The notes: generated from the sequence alone by a model not told the origin. A stretch of DNA of 64,000 nucleotides from Lichenostomus cassidix (GCA_008360975.2 CM039183.1:84542350-84606349), one strand, 5' to 3'; positions 49,543 through 63,243 are shown, counted from the stretch's first letter. Program-made: numbers and translations.

Positions 49543-52500
49543 CTGATCACCTAGGTCCTCCAAATGACATTGTAAATGATGTCTCTATGTAGACAACTAT
49601 TTCCATTTCTCTGAGCTTATAGTGAGGTTTATTATTAAAAAATTTAAAACAGAAAATGTGAAACATCCATTCAACAATTTGTTTTAATAATTTCATTTGT
49701 TGCCCATTTGTACTCACAAATGAAAGTGTTTCCATGTTGTTTATAATTCATGTGATTTCAGAGACTCATGTCATTTAGATTAAGGTATTGTCAGATTTGA
49801 GTAGACTCCAGTGCATTTACCCAAGAGAGATCTATTAAAAACATAGTAATTATTTGTGATAGAGAAACAACTGCAATAATAAAAATAAAATCTTGATTAA
49901 ATGACACCTGTACCTTTGTCTTACACTAATTAATAACTAGCTTGTAACTGTGCTTCTATATCAACAGAGAAATTAATGCTTGTTATAAAAAAAATCCAGA
50001 AATTTCACTGCAAATTTAATTTTTAAGAGAGTGTGTGGTTCTTACTAGTAGTTCTTGTGCTTAAACTGGTAAGAACCCAAAACCAGAGAACATGAAAGAC
50101 TGTCTGACTAACCTGCTTCCCGTCAATGCTACTGACATCAGCAGACACTAAATACTAATGCAAGCAAGGCTTGACAAGCAACATCATTAAAATCTTCAAG
50201 GTTACTGCAAATGGATTAACTCACAATATTTGCACACGGTCTAGATACCTGTTAAAAGAGGTCTGAGCAGAATTGAGAGCTTCATTTCAAGCAAGTAGTG
50301 CAGATGACCTGAAATTAGCACCTGGAGAGCCTATGTGGGGACATTCCTGTTCCCAGGGGGCCTAAATAAAGGCTTCCAGGACTGCACACTGCACTTTGTT
50401 CCCTCTCCGAGCTTGGTCAGGGACTTAGGTGAACATGTAAGTCTGCTGTGTGACAGTAAAAAGTACATGACCTGCTGATGACCAAACCTCCACATACTCT
50501 TGGGAAATGCTATGTATCTGTGAGAGTACTGAGCTGACCTCAAAAAATTTTTGTTTTTGTTAAAAAATACCAGCTACAGAAAAAGACAAAAGACACCTTT
50601 CACATATAAATATGCTACTTAAAGTATCTCTTAAGGAGGAGGAGACGCAAGTTCATGGTTATACTTAGCCCGAGGAAACTTAAGCCCTTGTTTTCTCTTT
50701 TCTGGGATACTGCTCTCACTAGTAGGCAAAGGGCTCATGTTAAGTGCCAGTAGTTTCTGCTATTTCTGTGAAACCACAGCACTGTGAGAAATAACAAAGC
50801 AAGATTTATGGGGTCAGCAGAAGCAGCTCAGAGGAAACTGCACTCTGTATTGGTGGTTAAAGTGATTCCTGACTGAGAGAACACTAGGCTGTGGTACACA
50901 TACACATTTAATTCACATCCCAGCTTAGGCCACTGCATTTGGTTGCCTGCCTACACTATACTGTTACAGCTGTAACAGGACTTGCAGAAATGAATGAGGC
51001 ATGGGCTGGAAGGCATATCCTGCCTTTTGCGACTCAAACCGTTTTTGAGCATAAAACCAATGGAGAAAACCAGAGGATGCAGATGGCACAGGGCAATGGG
51101 AGAAAAAACCCAGATTTGCTGAGAATCTATAACACAGAGTAATCATGTGCAAAGTAGAGCATAAAGCTGGGAATACTGGACTCCTTGGCAACTTCACCTG
51201 GCTGTGTGACTGAAGCGATGAGGAAAAGATCAGGGGATTAAATAAAGGGATTCTATTACTTTGCCCAAGCCTGTGCACTTCTCAGGATAGCTGAAATAAG
51301 ACTGGTTTTTGCTTTGTTTTCAGGGCTTTTTCATTTGTAATTCCTACAAAGCTTCTGTGTTTGTTTACTTCACCTGTTTTATGCCCCAGATGTGATAAAC
51401 TGTAAGCTTAGAGTACTAATAAGACTGGAGCTCTGTGAAAGTGCAAGCTTCTGGGAAATCTGAGGGTTTAGCTGAAAGAGTAATGTAAAGACCTAACAAC
51501 CTAGACACAAGACAAAGTACAGGGAAACCAAAGGGGGAAAAAAATAAAAAAAACATGCTTAGGGCCAGTATAATTTCAAGGGAAGCTTAAGTATGTATAA
51601 ACCTTGTGTTAGGAGCTGCAATCGAAGCAGCCTGCTCACTAGTTAGCTGTGAGCTCCATCGGGGCAATGTGACAATTTCTAACAGAGAACTACAAGTTAC
51701 AAATACCAAATATGCTGAAATGGACTTTGTGGCCTGAGGGTCTGTCTTATGAGAGGAACAGTGTGTGATCATTCTTCAAGTTAGCATGCACATAATGTAT
51801 TCTCTGATCAACACAGCACTTTGTGTCTCCGCCAGCACATCACTGCTACCATGAGCAATGCGTGTCTGCCAAAGGAACAAAGAAGAATACCAGGAGTCTT
51901 TTAACTGCATGCCAAAAGGATCCCTGTCCTGAAATGGCAGAATTCCCAACTATATCACAGTCCCAGACACTATCTTGGTGTCATATCGCAACACTGTCTT
52001 TCAACAGAAGAGGTTTAGTATCTCCAGTATTTTTTCCTAAAGAAATTTCCAGTGTACCCTATGTCTGTTTGCCATTGTTTCATTTACTTATGCATTTTGA
52101 ATTAATCCATATAAAACAACTACCTTCTAAATCTCTTCAGTCAATTTGAAATCTTATTTTCTCCATGCAAATATCTGCATAGGCTTCTCTTCAGAATACG
52201 ACAGTGATTCTCCTTAATTTGCCAAAAAAGATCACCTTTCATTAACAGTATTCACATTTAAAATGTAAAAAGACTGTAAGCAATCATGAAACATAAGCTC
52301 AGGACTTGTAATGATAACTGACCTGTGATGAAAGACTGGACAAGACTTTTAAATCCTTGGTTGGTATCAGACACGTAACAAAGACCTACATTAATAGGGC
52401 TAGGCAATTCACAGCATTCTGTGCTGCTAGCAAAATTATTTGCATTTTTTGAGATCAATCTTAGCCAGAATAATAGCAACCAGATCACTGAAAATATCCA

Positions 52501-55500
52501 CATTGATTTCAATGTAAAATGATTTTGTATGGTTTTCTATATGCAACTGAAGTGAAATACTGGGGTGGAAATATACACACAATAGAAAATAGACCTTAGA
52601 TATGTAAAAAATCATGTGAAATTATACCACACTATCACTGAAAGGTATTTAGTTAGGATTTTTAAAAATGACGGTTAGTAACCTCTGAAAACTAATCACT
52701 GCTAGACAATGTTTCAATAGATCACCAGAACATCCTGCCTCCTTTTTTTTTGCAGTTCTCACCTCACGACATCTGATTAAATTATAATCCTGTTGTTAAG
52801 ATGATCTTTCTGCTGTATTTTTTTATAACCTCTACTATGTATACTGACATCCTTTAGGGGCACACATTCTTCCACAGTTCATATTATAATAAATATTATC
52901 TATCAAAACTTCATAATTTAATGCCGCCTTCTTAGGAAGAACTCCCTGACAGTGGCTGTCATCTTAAATGACTGTCAACTTTGTGTTCAGACAGATATTC
53001 TAGAGATAAATACAAGCCCAAATTTACACAAAAACAAGAAAGCATCTATTTCTACAGCAGTTGTGTCAGTCCTAGCCAAACATCAGCCAACTGCTCCTAA
53101 AGAGATTCTTACTTTTATCCAGATGTGTCTAGTGTGATACCATTTGTCAAATATAAATCAACAGTGTGATGCTACTTGGTCTTTTTTTTTTTTTTCCCAT
53201 CTAGCAAATAAAAGATGCATGTTTTAGGACACTAAAATTTTGCAACAAATTCCATGGCAGTTTCTGGACACATTCAACAGAAAGGGAAGAAAAAGTACAA
53301 TGATGATAATGACTGCCATTCTTCATTATTTTAAGTGTATTTTCATCTAGCCCTGTATCACAATAAATACAGCACTGCAATTGCCATTAAAAGGCCTCAG
53401 GACATGTAAAATATTGTCTGAAATTGTTTTGTTCTTCCTGAAGCTTTGTTTAGCTTGTTTAATGACCAGACAGCTTTTGCCTGATCTGTTTAACTTTCGC
53501 TTATCTTTGTAGGACCATATTCTTTTTACAGAGAGTAGCAACAAACAGTTACTCTGTACAGAATGATGTATCTATTTTACTCCAGCATAATGATGCAGTG
53601 CAGAAAAGCACAGTCCTGGCAAAGAGAATGCTTTGGGAAAAAAGGAGACAGTGGGCGCAGTGCAGGGGAACACAATTGTGGAAGTGCCAGTGAAAGGCAA
53701 ATGATGGCTTTGAGGATCCCAGAGCTAATAAATAATACACTGATGATCAGCTAAAGCAGTGCACATCTGGGAACTAGTCAAAACTGGGTTCTAGGATAAC
53801 AAAAACAAAGAATATTTTTTGAACTATGTAATTCAGTCCATATATAGTAAAGTAATTTTTATTATTGATATTTATTGATATTGATCTGTCTGACTGCAAT
53901 TTAATATCATTGTTGGGATTATTTTTTAATAATATTTAGAGAAAACATTTTTAAGAACAAAATAATTGTTTCCTGTTCTAATATTGATTAGCTGTATTTC
54001 AGGAACCCACATCTTCAATTGAGAGCATTTACCAGCAAACCTGCTTTTAATTAAATCCCATTTACATGAATAATTATGTTGATTCAATGAGTTTATTTAT
54101 GTACAAGTGAACACAAAAGCAAGAATTTAGTCATGTCTGAAAAATATTTAGATGCTACATCCTGGCACACTTGGATACCCCATCATGTCTTATTTATTCT
54201 AGAAATTCAGTTATTGTAAAGTTACTGCACATATTATGTTGTCAGACTAAAACCTACTTTTTTTGCAACACTACAGATTTCCCATGGACAAAAATCCATT
54301 CTCCAAAAGCCTAAAAACACAAAATAGTAGATAAATGTTACGAGTCTTTCATTCTCTTCATCTATTTCATCTGCAAAACTACCAACACACTCACACTTTC
54401 ACTTCAACCAGAAAATTCTCAGGGAGAACATGGATTTGATTTTCATCAGAACTATGAGGGGAAAAAAAACCATTTCAGATTTAGCAGTAATGCTATAATC
54501 TATATCCTCTAAGTAACTCTGTGATACTGATCGCCAACCAAAGTTTTGACGTATTTATCTTCATAATATTACAAGAAGGCGAGGCAGCACTCTTATAACA
54601 ACACTGCAGGGGAAGGAACTGGTGCACAGAAGCAACAAAAAGCGTTTACAAAATAAAGAAAGTTTCCATGCCTCACCATCACTTTCAAGACCCACATTCA
54701 CAATGGGGACCTCCAAAATGTTCATCCCAGGGCAGCGCACAGCTGCTGGTGTTTAAGAGCCATAAGGCAACACAAACAAGGTGCACACAAGGGTCTGGAT
54801 GTTCCCTCACTGGAGAAGCAGCAAATTCCTGAGCAGAGTGAATCCAAAAGGTGGTCTGGGATCCTACCAGCTTGACCAAGCTGGGCACAAGACACAACCA
54901 GAGAAGGCATCTTCCTTTTAGATGGACACCCTCCTTTTATAATCTTCTGTGTATAAACTGCCAAACCAGACCTGAATGTCCTGTAAACAACTGCAGCACT
55001 TGGAGCCATCCGGACTCGGTGCATCTGCTTCCCAGAAGGTTCTGCCTGGTCAAGGAATAGGAATGTTTTTGATTTTTCCTAAATATGAAGCTGCTCCAAT
55101 TTTTGTGAAAATATTAAAAATTCAGTGAATATGTAATAATTTGGACATTCATTTACGAGATAGGAAAACACTGATTCTAGAGAAGACTCCAGTTATTTTT
55201 AGGTACAATAAATTCTCCCAGGACAATAACCATCAAGCTTCTTTGAGTTTAAATCTGCTTCAAGAGTTAAAACTAGTATCTACTGCATTTATGAACCTAA
55301 ATAATAGCATAATTCCCTGAAGCCCTATGGCCCCATAAGTAACAACTTTATCAGTTTCTGGGATTGGCTAATATCCCAGCCTTTGCACCTTCCTCCTGTC
55401 CAAGGAGAGTGAAACTTTATGATACTCTCGGTATTATTAGTGAATTCCTAGACATTTGATGCAGACAGAGCAGCTGGACAAGGCTGTGTACTCACATTAC

Positions 55501-57099
55501 ACCTGCAGTGCTAAACATTTTTCCTCCTCTCCTTTGTCAGTGTGAAGCACATCTATCAACCTTCAAACACACCAGTACGGAGCAGCTGTATGTTTGCCAA
55601 TCACTGCAGATATTGGCCAATGCCACAGAACAAACAAAACACTTCCAAGGATAAAAACACAACTTGTTACAGTTCAAGCTGGAGTGCCCAGCTTTGCAGA
55701 CAATTGAAATCTTCTATGTGTACAGTACAGAAGAGAATGAAAAGGACAGGATAGAGAAGCAAACGCTATAAAAAAGTGAACCATTTAGGATTCAAAAAAA
55801 GATTTCACTCAAAATGTTCAGACTTAAGATTTTCCAAAAGCCTTTCAGGAAAAAGTATTCTTACACAAAGTATGTGCAGTATTATTTCTCATAACCAATA
55901 AATAGCATGAATTAGATTCTCTGATTTTCTAAGCTGTAACCTAAACCCCTTCTAACTGCACTACTGGAACGAACTACAAAGGCTTTGCCGATTTATCCCC
56001 AAGCACACTGTGCACACTTTCACAGCGATCTGCACCACCCTTTAATGGTCAGTGGGAAGCCCTGGATAAACATGTATCTTGGACTCTGTTTTGAAGGATC
56101 TGCCAGTAATACTGTAATCAAACATGGTACAGCTGCCTAGAACCACAGTATTATGTAATTGGCTGCTAACGTGTCCAAAAGAGCAGGCAAGGGGAACATG
56201 TATCAACCACTTTTCAACAGACCTTTTTTCCTAAGCAAATCTAAACTGTGCCAAACCAGCATCACTGTTTCTCCCCAGCTCCTTCTTGTGACACTTTTTG
56301 GTTCCAATGGAGGCTTAGCTGGGCCCTCATAGCACACTTGCCCAACATCAAGATCATCCAACTAAAAAAACCTAAGGTGAATAGTTTTCTGCTTGGCTGA
56401 TGGACTAACATAACTCAGCAAAGGGAAAGGAGTAAAGCCACAATGGGGAATCAGGTTCTCACAAGCAACTTGTCATTGCAAAAAATTCCTGCTGAACATA
56501 AGGTGTATCCCTACATAACTGATGAATGAGCTAGCAGTACACGATGAACAACAGGCACCAGTCAGCTCCCAAAGTGTTTTACATCTCCTGAAGAATTCAA
56601 GAGAGCAAATTAGTGAAAACTGCCCAAAAGTGGGTGACATGTCCTCCCTATTGTCACCAATTTTCTATCAAGCTATGAAAAAATGGATGCTATTCAATTT
56701 TTTTTTGTTGTGGTTCCTGCTATTTCTAGAAGATATAAATAAAATCTGAACTTCATAACTGAAAATAGCTTGCTTCCAAATTTCAGTTGCACACATTTTC
56801 AGCACCATCAAAGACATACTGATTTGAGTGCATCATGTGCCTTTTTCCCCCTCCAGATAATGAAAATGAAACTGAAATAAAGCACACAGAGACAGACTAA
56901 CCAGCTAAAATTGACAGAAATGCAGTAAGAAGTTACATAATTGAGTTTTCTTTAAAGTACATCTGCTTCACTCCACCAAATGTCAAGAATGGTTTCAAAA
57001 GTAAAACTACAGGGGAAAAAAAAGAATTTACAAATAAAAATTAGGAAATAATTTCCTTTTGGTAGTATAAACACTTTATTACTGTTTCACACCTCTTTC

Positions 57100-57560
57100 T
57101 AATCTCATCTGCATTTAGGCCGAATTATATTGATAGAATGGGGAATTTGTCTTGAGTAAGGACAGTAATTCAGCCTGTGAAGAGCAAAGTAACAACATGG
57201 ATCTCATACCCTGTTATTATTGATTGTTTTTATTAATTCTGATGGCGGCTAGTCTATCAGAAAACTTTTGTCATTAATTTGACAAAAACTTATTTATAAC
57301 TTCTCTAAAAGATTAACAAATTACTTTGAAAAATTTGACTGTCTTCCTCTTGAGATTAAACTAACATCAGAAAGGGCTCAAGCTCTGAAATATTCATAAA
57401 TCAGTGATGCATAATTTGTAAAGTTGTACTTTATATCATGTACAACTTTCTGTGTCCAAAAGAGCATTTTATATTTCTTGTTAACAGTGAATGCAAATAA
57501 TGCTCAATGGAATTCTGCGGTGACCTTTGTTTTATTACAATTACTGCATATTTATAAATG
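57100..57560. promoter_or_regulatory. Candidate conserved non-coding element
   Basis: This repeat-free segment is dense in homeodomain-type words (TTAATT, TAAT, ATTA). It has a perfect octamer ATGCAAAT at 57491-57498, an inverted repeat TTTTGTCA/TGACAAAA (57266-57273 and 57280-57287) around TTAATT, and retained CpGs (GGCCGAAT, GGCGGCT, TGCGGTGACC). Together these resemble developmental enhancers known from vertebrate gene deserts. No comparison across species could be made, so this is a candidate only. Confidence 0.3.
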
Positions 57561-58731
57561 AACAACTAAACTCCAATTTGAGAGCTACAACAACTTTGAG
57601 TTGGAATCCTTTGAAAAAACACAACTGAATAAACTTCATAAAACTAATTCCCTAAGAAGAGAAAAAGAAAGTCTCCTCTGAAAATTCCTCTGTGTATACC
57701 CACACACAAAGCAGATTTTTCCATGCTTTTGCAAGTAGAGAACTAAACAAAACAGCAATATGGACAGATTTGAACAGAAGAGGATAAATTCTTTAAAAAC
57801 AGCACAGGAGAACAGATTGAATGTAAAACTTCATATAATCACTGTATTATATAAATGCATAAAACAGAAATACATAGGTATAAACTACTGCATAATAATA
57901 AAAAATGCAGTACCTGCATTGTGTCATAATTCCGTGTAATGTCACTAAGACTTAGTAACTGAAATCCCCCTATGTAGGCAGGACCTACATCAACTTCTGC
58001 TAACGGCTGTTCTATACTGGAACACTTCCACATTTGTCAAAAGCACAAGAAAATCAGAGGACAAGGTCTAAAATACTGTAAACACACTGCAGACCTTATC
58101 CACCCAGACAAAGGGTAATGGAAGCATTTGAAGACAAAAGGCACAGCTTACTGGTATGAAAAAGGCCAACCAAGAAGCCATGACTGGTCTGAAATATCTG
58201 ATGGTGCAGTACACAGTCCTACCAAGCAGTTGTTCACTGGAGGCAGCAGCAAGACAGCTTGAATTCTGTTCGTAATTTGGACTCTGGTTTTGACTTCATT
58301 CTAACACTTCATTTGTTTATATACCTTGCCCATTCTTTATCACCAGTTTCTACTTATGTTCTATGGTTCTTAGAGTAGAGGCTTCTATCAGCATTTGTGC
58401 CCAGTTCAGAGGTCTTTCAATGTCTGAGTACAATAATGTACAAACATAGAGGTTTAATTCAAGCAAAAATGGTGGGTTGGGAAACTAAAATCCTGGTTTG
58501 GGTTATAACACACTGTTCAACTGAAGCTATGAATGTTTTAACCAAGCAATGAGCGGAAGAAAAACTGGTATTCAAATCCTATACAGGACACCTGTAATCC
58601 CTCTGAAGGCAAACATTAGACTGAAGCAGGCTGACCTTTCCCAAAAAATAAATAATATGCCATCTCATTAGTGTGTGAGAAGTGCTGAGCAAAACGCTGA
58701 TAGAATCTGTGATACCAAAGAAATTACCACT

Positions 58732-58745
58732 GAGAGAGAGAGAGA
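58732..58745 (+). repeat. (GA)7 microsatellite
   Basis: Seven GA units are visible. It is short. Confidence 0.85.
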
Positions 58746-61700
58746 AGTGCATTTACTAATAAAGTATTTAAATAACTGAAAGCAAAGCCATTTATATAGG
58801 CTTTTTTGTGTCATAAAGGAAATGGTCTGGGTATTTTCCTTTTTGGAAACGTCAGACAATTCACTTATGGATTGATCCAAGTCCCACTGAATTCCATGCA
58901 CATACATGAAGTGCTGATTATTCTTGCACACAAACTTTATGTCAAAACAGGAATTTTCATAGTTTACTGAAGTAAATCAGGTGCAAATAATCAATACAGC
59001 ACAAAGTAAAGTACAGTCATTAGTGATATTCACATGCAACAATTTAAAACAAAGGTAAGACTTTTTGATTTAGAGGTGCTGATCATTAATGCTTTTTCTA
59101 CAGTGCACTGATTCAAAAAAGAATTTGAAATCAAACTTGCCTGCCTACGATAAAGCACCCTATTATGAGTTGTTTAGAATGATTCAAATATGTATTGAGT
59201 GCAAATTTTTAGGGTGATCATTTTCTTCTAGCAAAATAAGTGAAAATAAGGCATATTATGTAGCACATGGGAATCCATAGAATGTTTTTTAAAATACTTC
59301 CTTCCACTGGGAACCACACTCATAAACACAATCTCTTTAACTGATTCTACAAATGTTTGTATGATGGTTTTGGCCATGATAATTTTAACAGGAATAATAT
59401 TTAAAGGAAAAAGACAATATTTAAATTATTTTTCCTTACAGTCTAGATTTTCACTGAGATCAAACTGCTTGTTACAGCGTGATAACAAAACTGCTTAAAA
59501 CTGCTCATAACCTGCATAGTAACAGGTTATTTTACTTTAAAGCATTTAGAGTAATATCACTTAAAAGCATTGAAACAATCTTCTGTAAAATATTATGAAA
59601 AATATCTTTCACACAAATTTAAAAGTGTGTTTTTCCCTTAGTGCTCATCCTCCTCTGTCCCCTTGAACTCACAAATAAAAGGGCCACTGCAAGCAGCAGG
59701 ATATAAAAATTATTAAGACTCTTCCAAGTATGTCACTGTACTCATTCACTATTTTGGGCAATTGTTTTGTTTATTTTTTATTTTGTAAATTTTGCTTTAG
59801 TCTCAAACTGTCATTGCACACTAAATACTAATATTCCTGTAGAAGTATATGGTTGTAATACTCCATTTTGTAATTTCTGATCTTACTAGAAAATCCTCCA
59901 CTGATTTAACAGTTTAAATCCTCTGATGAAAGCCACGATATGACTTGGTATTACTGACTGTGACTTTCCAACAAGGGAGTCCAGCCTATTCACTGAGCTA
60001 GTGACCTCTGGGTATGTGATAAATATTATGAATTCATCTCACATGTGTGCAACAGGAAGTGGGCATTCATGGAATGGCACATGAACAAATGTATACATAT
60101 AATGGAAGTTCTACAAAACTGTCTGCATTCTACGTCTTCCTATTATTCAGCAGTGTGGCATAAATTATTATTTTAAAGACACATCTATTATAGTAAATCC
60201 TCTGTTTAAGATATTTCTGTTGTTTTTGAGATTTGAAATCAGGAAAAAAAAAATCAGTTACCAAATACTGAGATACTGGTATACAGTGAGCTCTTAGAAC
60301 TTCTAACAAAGTAGACGAATGCTACATTTCTAATGTAACAAAATATCTCTCCTAAAATTATTTTAAACTATCTGAACAAGAGATACAATATTAAGCCTGG
60401 AACTCCAAATGCTGAGATTTAATTAATGTGAACATCCCTCCTCTTCTTTTGGATGTAAGTAACAGGACAAAGGATTTTTTCATTGTTTTAGGAGGGTTCC
60501 TGTCAGATTTGGCAGTAAAACACGAGGGGAAGGTCTCTGTAGTTTGTCTAAGTAACTATTATAAAATCCCACAATAATATTACAGTTTTGCAATGGCCAC
60601 AATAAGAAAAAACATTTTTGGATTCTCTTTTGGATTGACTACACACAAAAACTTTGCATGTCTACTAGATTTGGAACTGAGCTCTGTGTTATTGACAGAA
60701 ACTTCATTACATACTTCAGTCACAGCACTGAAGACCAAGAGGACAAATTCCCCATAGCCCTTAAATTCAGGACGCTGTCAGAGTATTCATTGAGATCTAT
60801 TTACCAGTGCTTTGATTCAGGCTAAGCATCTCAAATTTAAGTCTACAGAAAAGGATCTAGACACAAGGAAACTGGGTCTAAGTGAAACTGAAGTGATTTT
60901 CAATATTGCTTTAATCAATGACACCAAAGATGATCTGCCTACAGAAGAACTGCTGTATAAACCACATATTTCCAAATCATTTTATTAAAAAGCAATAGTT
61001 ACAGCTTCTTCTTTTTTGACCTAGTTCCTTTCATTGTTCAACACATCAGCACATTTAGAAACACAATCATCCATTGTGTACTTGTCACGTCTTTTGTAAA
61101 ATGCAACACTTCTTAAAAAGGAAAAATTCCAATTTTCATCCATTATCCTAAGCCATTTATCATATTCAAAACAGTAAAAATCTTCAGAGGTTCAAAATAG
61201 AAACAGTTGGCTTTAATCTAAATGCTCTCTATTTACATAAGGGTTCTAAAATGTGACTGGAAATAATTTTGGGAAAAGATTTTGCACTTCATACAGTCAA
61301 GCTTGATGAAAGCAAATCTGAAGGATGGGAAGGTTTGCATAATACTGTGGAAAGCTGTCAGGTCTTTGCAATTCCTCTCCAAAAGTAATTTCTAGGCAAT
61401 GTCACTACAAAACCTAAAAATAATGCACAAATTCATAAAACACAGTCTTACCAAATCTAGAGCACTCTCTCAAAAGATAAGTTCATTCCTCTTAAAACTC
61501 AACTTACACTAGCAAAACTGTACTTTCAGTTGCCACTATGAACCCTAACAAGCATTTCTTAGTTATTTGTCTACCTTATTTATGCTACCTGTGCCAATCT
61601 AAGTTGCACTAGATTGTCTGTGAAAACAAAATTTGTATTTCTTGCTTTAATGTTTACTGACAGAAGTGATGAATTGCATCATGTTTGTAGCAAGAATATT

Positions 61701-62610
61701 CTGCATTTGGATCCCTCACTAAGGCCTTGATCTGAACCACAAACCAGCTTTTTACACACAGATACACCTGACTGATGTGCTTAATGAATTCAAGTGTATC
61801 TACAGAAATACACCTGTCTCGACGATTTTTAGCCTTCTGAGGAAAGGCAAAAAATGCTTTAGACACTGAGTGGAAAGAAAAAAAGCTTACTGCTAACTGA
61901 AAAGTACTGTGAGGCTTAATTTGCAAACTGATTGTAACTTTGAGTAAAAATCTGATGAACAATTTCCAAGTACATTAAAGCAAATAAATAAAATGGTGAA
62001 ATAATTCTAATACTGTAAAAATTCTCCGCAATATGAAAGCCGCCCCCCACACACTAAATGGAGTGAAAAACAAGCAGATCAAACCTTCCACCTACCACAT
62101 GAAATTTCCACCCTCTCTAACGATGCCATTTCTCAAGCTCATATGCAGGAAAACCCGTAAGTAGGGGCAACGATTAAAATATGCCTGAATTTGGATGCAA
62201 AATATGCTGGAAATGCGTTTCAAAATTTAAGGCAAGAAAGAAACAAAAAAATGTTTTTCCCTAAGCTTTCAACTAAGTGCATTTCTGAAACAGATGCTTT
62301 AAGCGGGATACACGCATCCCTTTGGAATTCAGTATGTTTTGGGGAAAGATGGCTCGCACACCCCCCGTGCTAGCTCTCCCTCGCCCCCAGCCCCAGGAAG
62401 GAAGCCTTGGGAGTGGAACAGAGGCAGGGGCGAGGGATGGCAGCGCTGTGCGCGCCGGCGGCAGTGCTCCCGCGGCGCTGGGGATGCGCGCTCCGCCCGC
62501 GCTCCGCAGGATCCCGCTGGATCCGCACCGCGGTTGCGCTTCCTGCGCGCCTTGCACTATGCGGGCTCTGCGTTTTCCAGCCAGGTCCGCGGCTCCCCCG
62601 TGATTCCTTG

Positions 62611-62616
62611 ACTCAC
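62611..62616 (-). other. Candidate splice donor (GTGAGT) in the CpG island
   Basis: Read on the minus strand, a GC-rich, exon-like stretch from the island is followed at 62616 by GTGAGTCA, a good match to the 5' splice-site consensus. It overlaps the AP-1 word, so it may be only that. If real, it indicates a leftward gene with a very long first intron. Confidence 0.25.
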
Positions 62617-62912
62617 ACGGCGGAGGCTGAAGGGGCGCAAGCGGCGCCTCCCACCCAGCGCTGCGGCCGCGGACGGACGGGCGCTGCGAGCACCGCGCAC
62701 CGCGCAGCAGCGGGGCTGCCTCCGCCTCCCTGGGCACTAATTAGCGCAAAACGATGTTAAATAACATTCCTGCCACTGAAAAAGCTTCTCTAGGAGATTT
62801 TTACGGAAGCTGAGCCTCTCCCGTCCTTTAGACGCGCTCTGATCCCGGGCTGCTGGGTGGCGGGAGAGGCTTGGAGCCGCAGGACACTCCAAGTGTCCCA
62901 CTCGCCAGCCTT

Positions 62913-62940
62913 CCCCTCCCCCGGCCCTGCCCTTGGCCCC
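62913..62940 (-). promoter_or_regulatory. G-quadruplex motif (minus strand)
   Basis: The minus strand reads G4, a 4-nt loop, G3, CA, G3, CC, G5, A, G4. That is five G-runs with loops of 1-4 nt, well within the canonical quadruplex pattern. It sits at the edge of the CpG island, where such motifs are common near transcription starts. Confidence 0.8.
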
Positions 62941-63238
62941 TGGCACCGCGGCAGCTGGAGCAAGTTCAGCTTTTCTTCTCCCACAGCACTGGGGCTTGGC
63001 TGCCCTTAAAGAAAATCCTCTCCTAACAACGTGTCAATGTTACATTCCTCCACAAAGCAACTTTTATTAGGGGGGCTGGGAGCTTGGCACTGCCTTGCCA
63101 CAGACTGAGAGCTTTGTGGCTATGCAAAAAACAAGGAGAGAGGGAACATTTCCTGCATTAAAATGCAATACCCCAGGCTCGATGATTTATCCTCCCCCTC
63201 CCCCCATTCCCGCATGGCAGCTCTGAAGGACCCCCTCG

Positions 63239-63243
63239 CCAAT
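63239..63243 (+). promoter_or_regulatory. CCAAT box
   Basis: GCCAATAGG matches the NF-Y type CCAAT box on the plus strand, in C-rich promoter-like DNA about 300 bp right of the CpG island core. NF-Y boxes work in both orientations, so it does not settle the direction of transcription. Confidence 0.45.

Larger units (their letters stand above)
45689..62319. other. Gene-free AT-rich DNA up to the CpG island
   Basis: More than 16 kb contain no recognised interspersed repeat and no convincing exon. Notable points are annotated separately: an AT-dinucleotide tract at 45895-45960, the A/C-only tract at 48396-48506, a perfect inverted repeat at 49521-49542 and an octamer-bearing candidate element at 57100-57560. 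T14 lies at 53182-53195 and (GA)7 at 58732-58745. The repeat poverty near a CpG-island promoter is typical of DNA under regulatory constraint, but this is inference. Open frames of 60-108 codons match no protein I know. Confidence 0.65.
62320..62960. promoter_or_regulatory. CpG island, probable promoter with first exon
   Basis: Composition changes sharply from AT-rich, CpG-poor DNA to GC-rich DNA. I counted about 48 CpG in the 360 bases from 62401 to 62760, against only a few per kilobase to the left. The island contains a GC-box core CCGCCC at 62493-62498, several GCGCGC-type words, an AP-1 site TGACTCA at 62609-62615 and a TAATTA homeobox word at 62738-62743. There is no clear TATA box. Vertebrate CpG islands of this density mark promoters, usually with the first exon inside. 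The direction is undecided. On the minus strand a strong splice-donor word GTGAGT lies at 62616-62611, which would suit a leftward transcript with its first exon at about 62617-62950. On the plus strand a CCAAT box lies at 63239. Open frames across the island (for example 62407-62760 plus and 62273-62737 minus) are GC-driven Ala/Arg/Pro-rich frames without recognisable domains. Confidence 0.8.

Noticed and set aside
50300..50430. LTR-like segment with AATAAA after a G-rich block
   Set aside because: CCTAAATAAAGGC followed by a C/T-rich stretch resembles the end of an LTR, but I could find no TG...CA boundary, no target duplication and no TATA box at a suitable distance.
54690..55050. GC-richer block with TATAAAC and downstream U5-like sequence
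   Set aside because: It has a different texture from its flanks but no terminal repeats or duplication. The reading frames on both strands match no known protein. Left unassigned within the gene-free stretch.
62273..62760. Overlapping open frames of 90-154 codons in the CpG island
   Set aside because: GC-rich DNA lacks stop codons by composition. The translations are Ala/Arg/Pro/Gly-rich, mutually overlapping on both strands, and show no domain.
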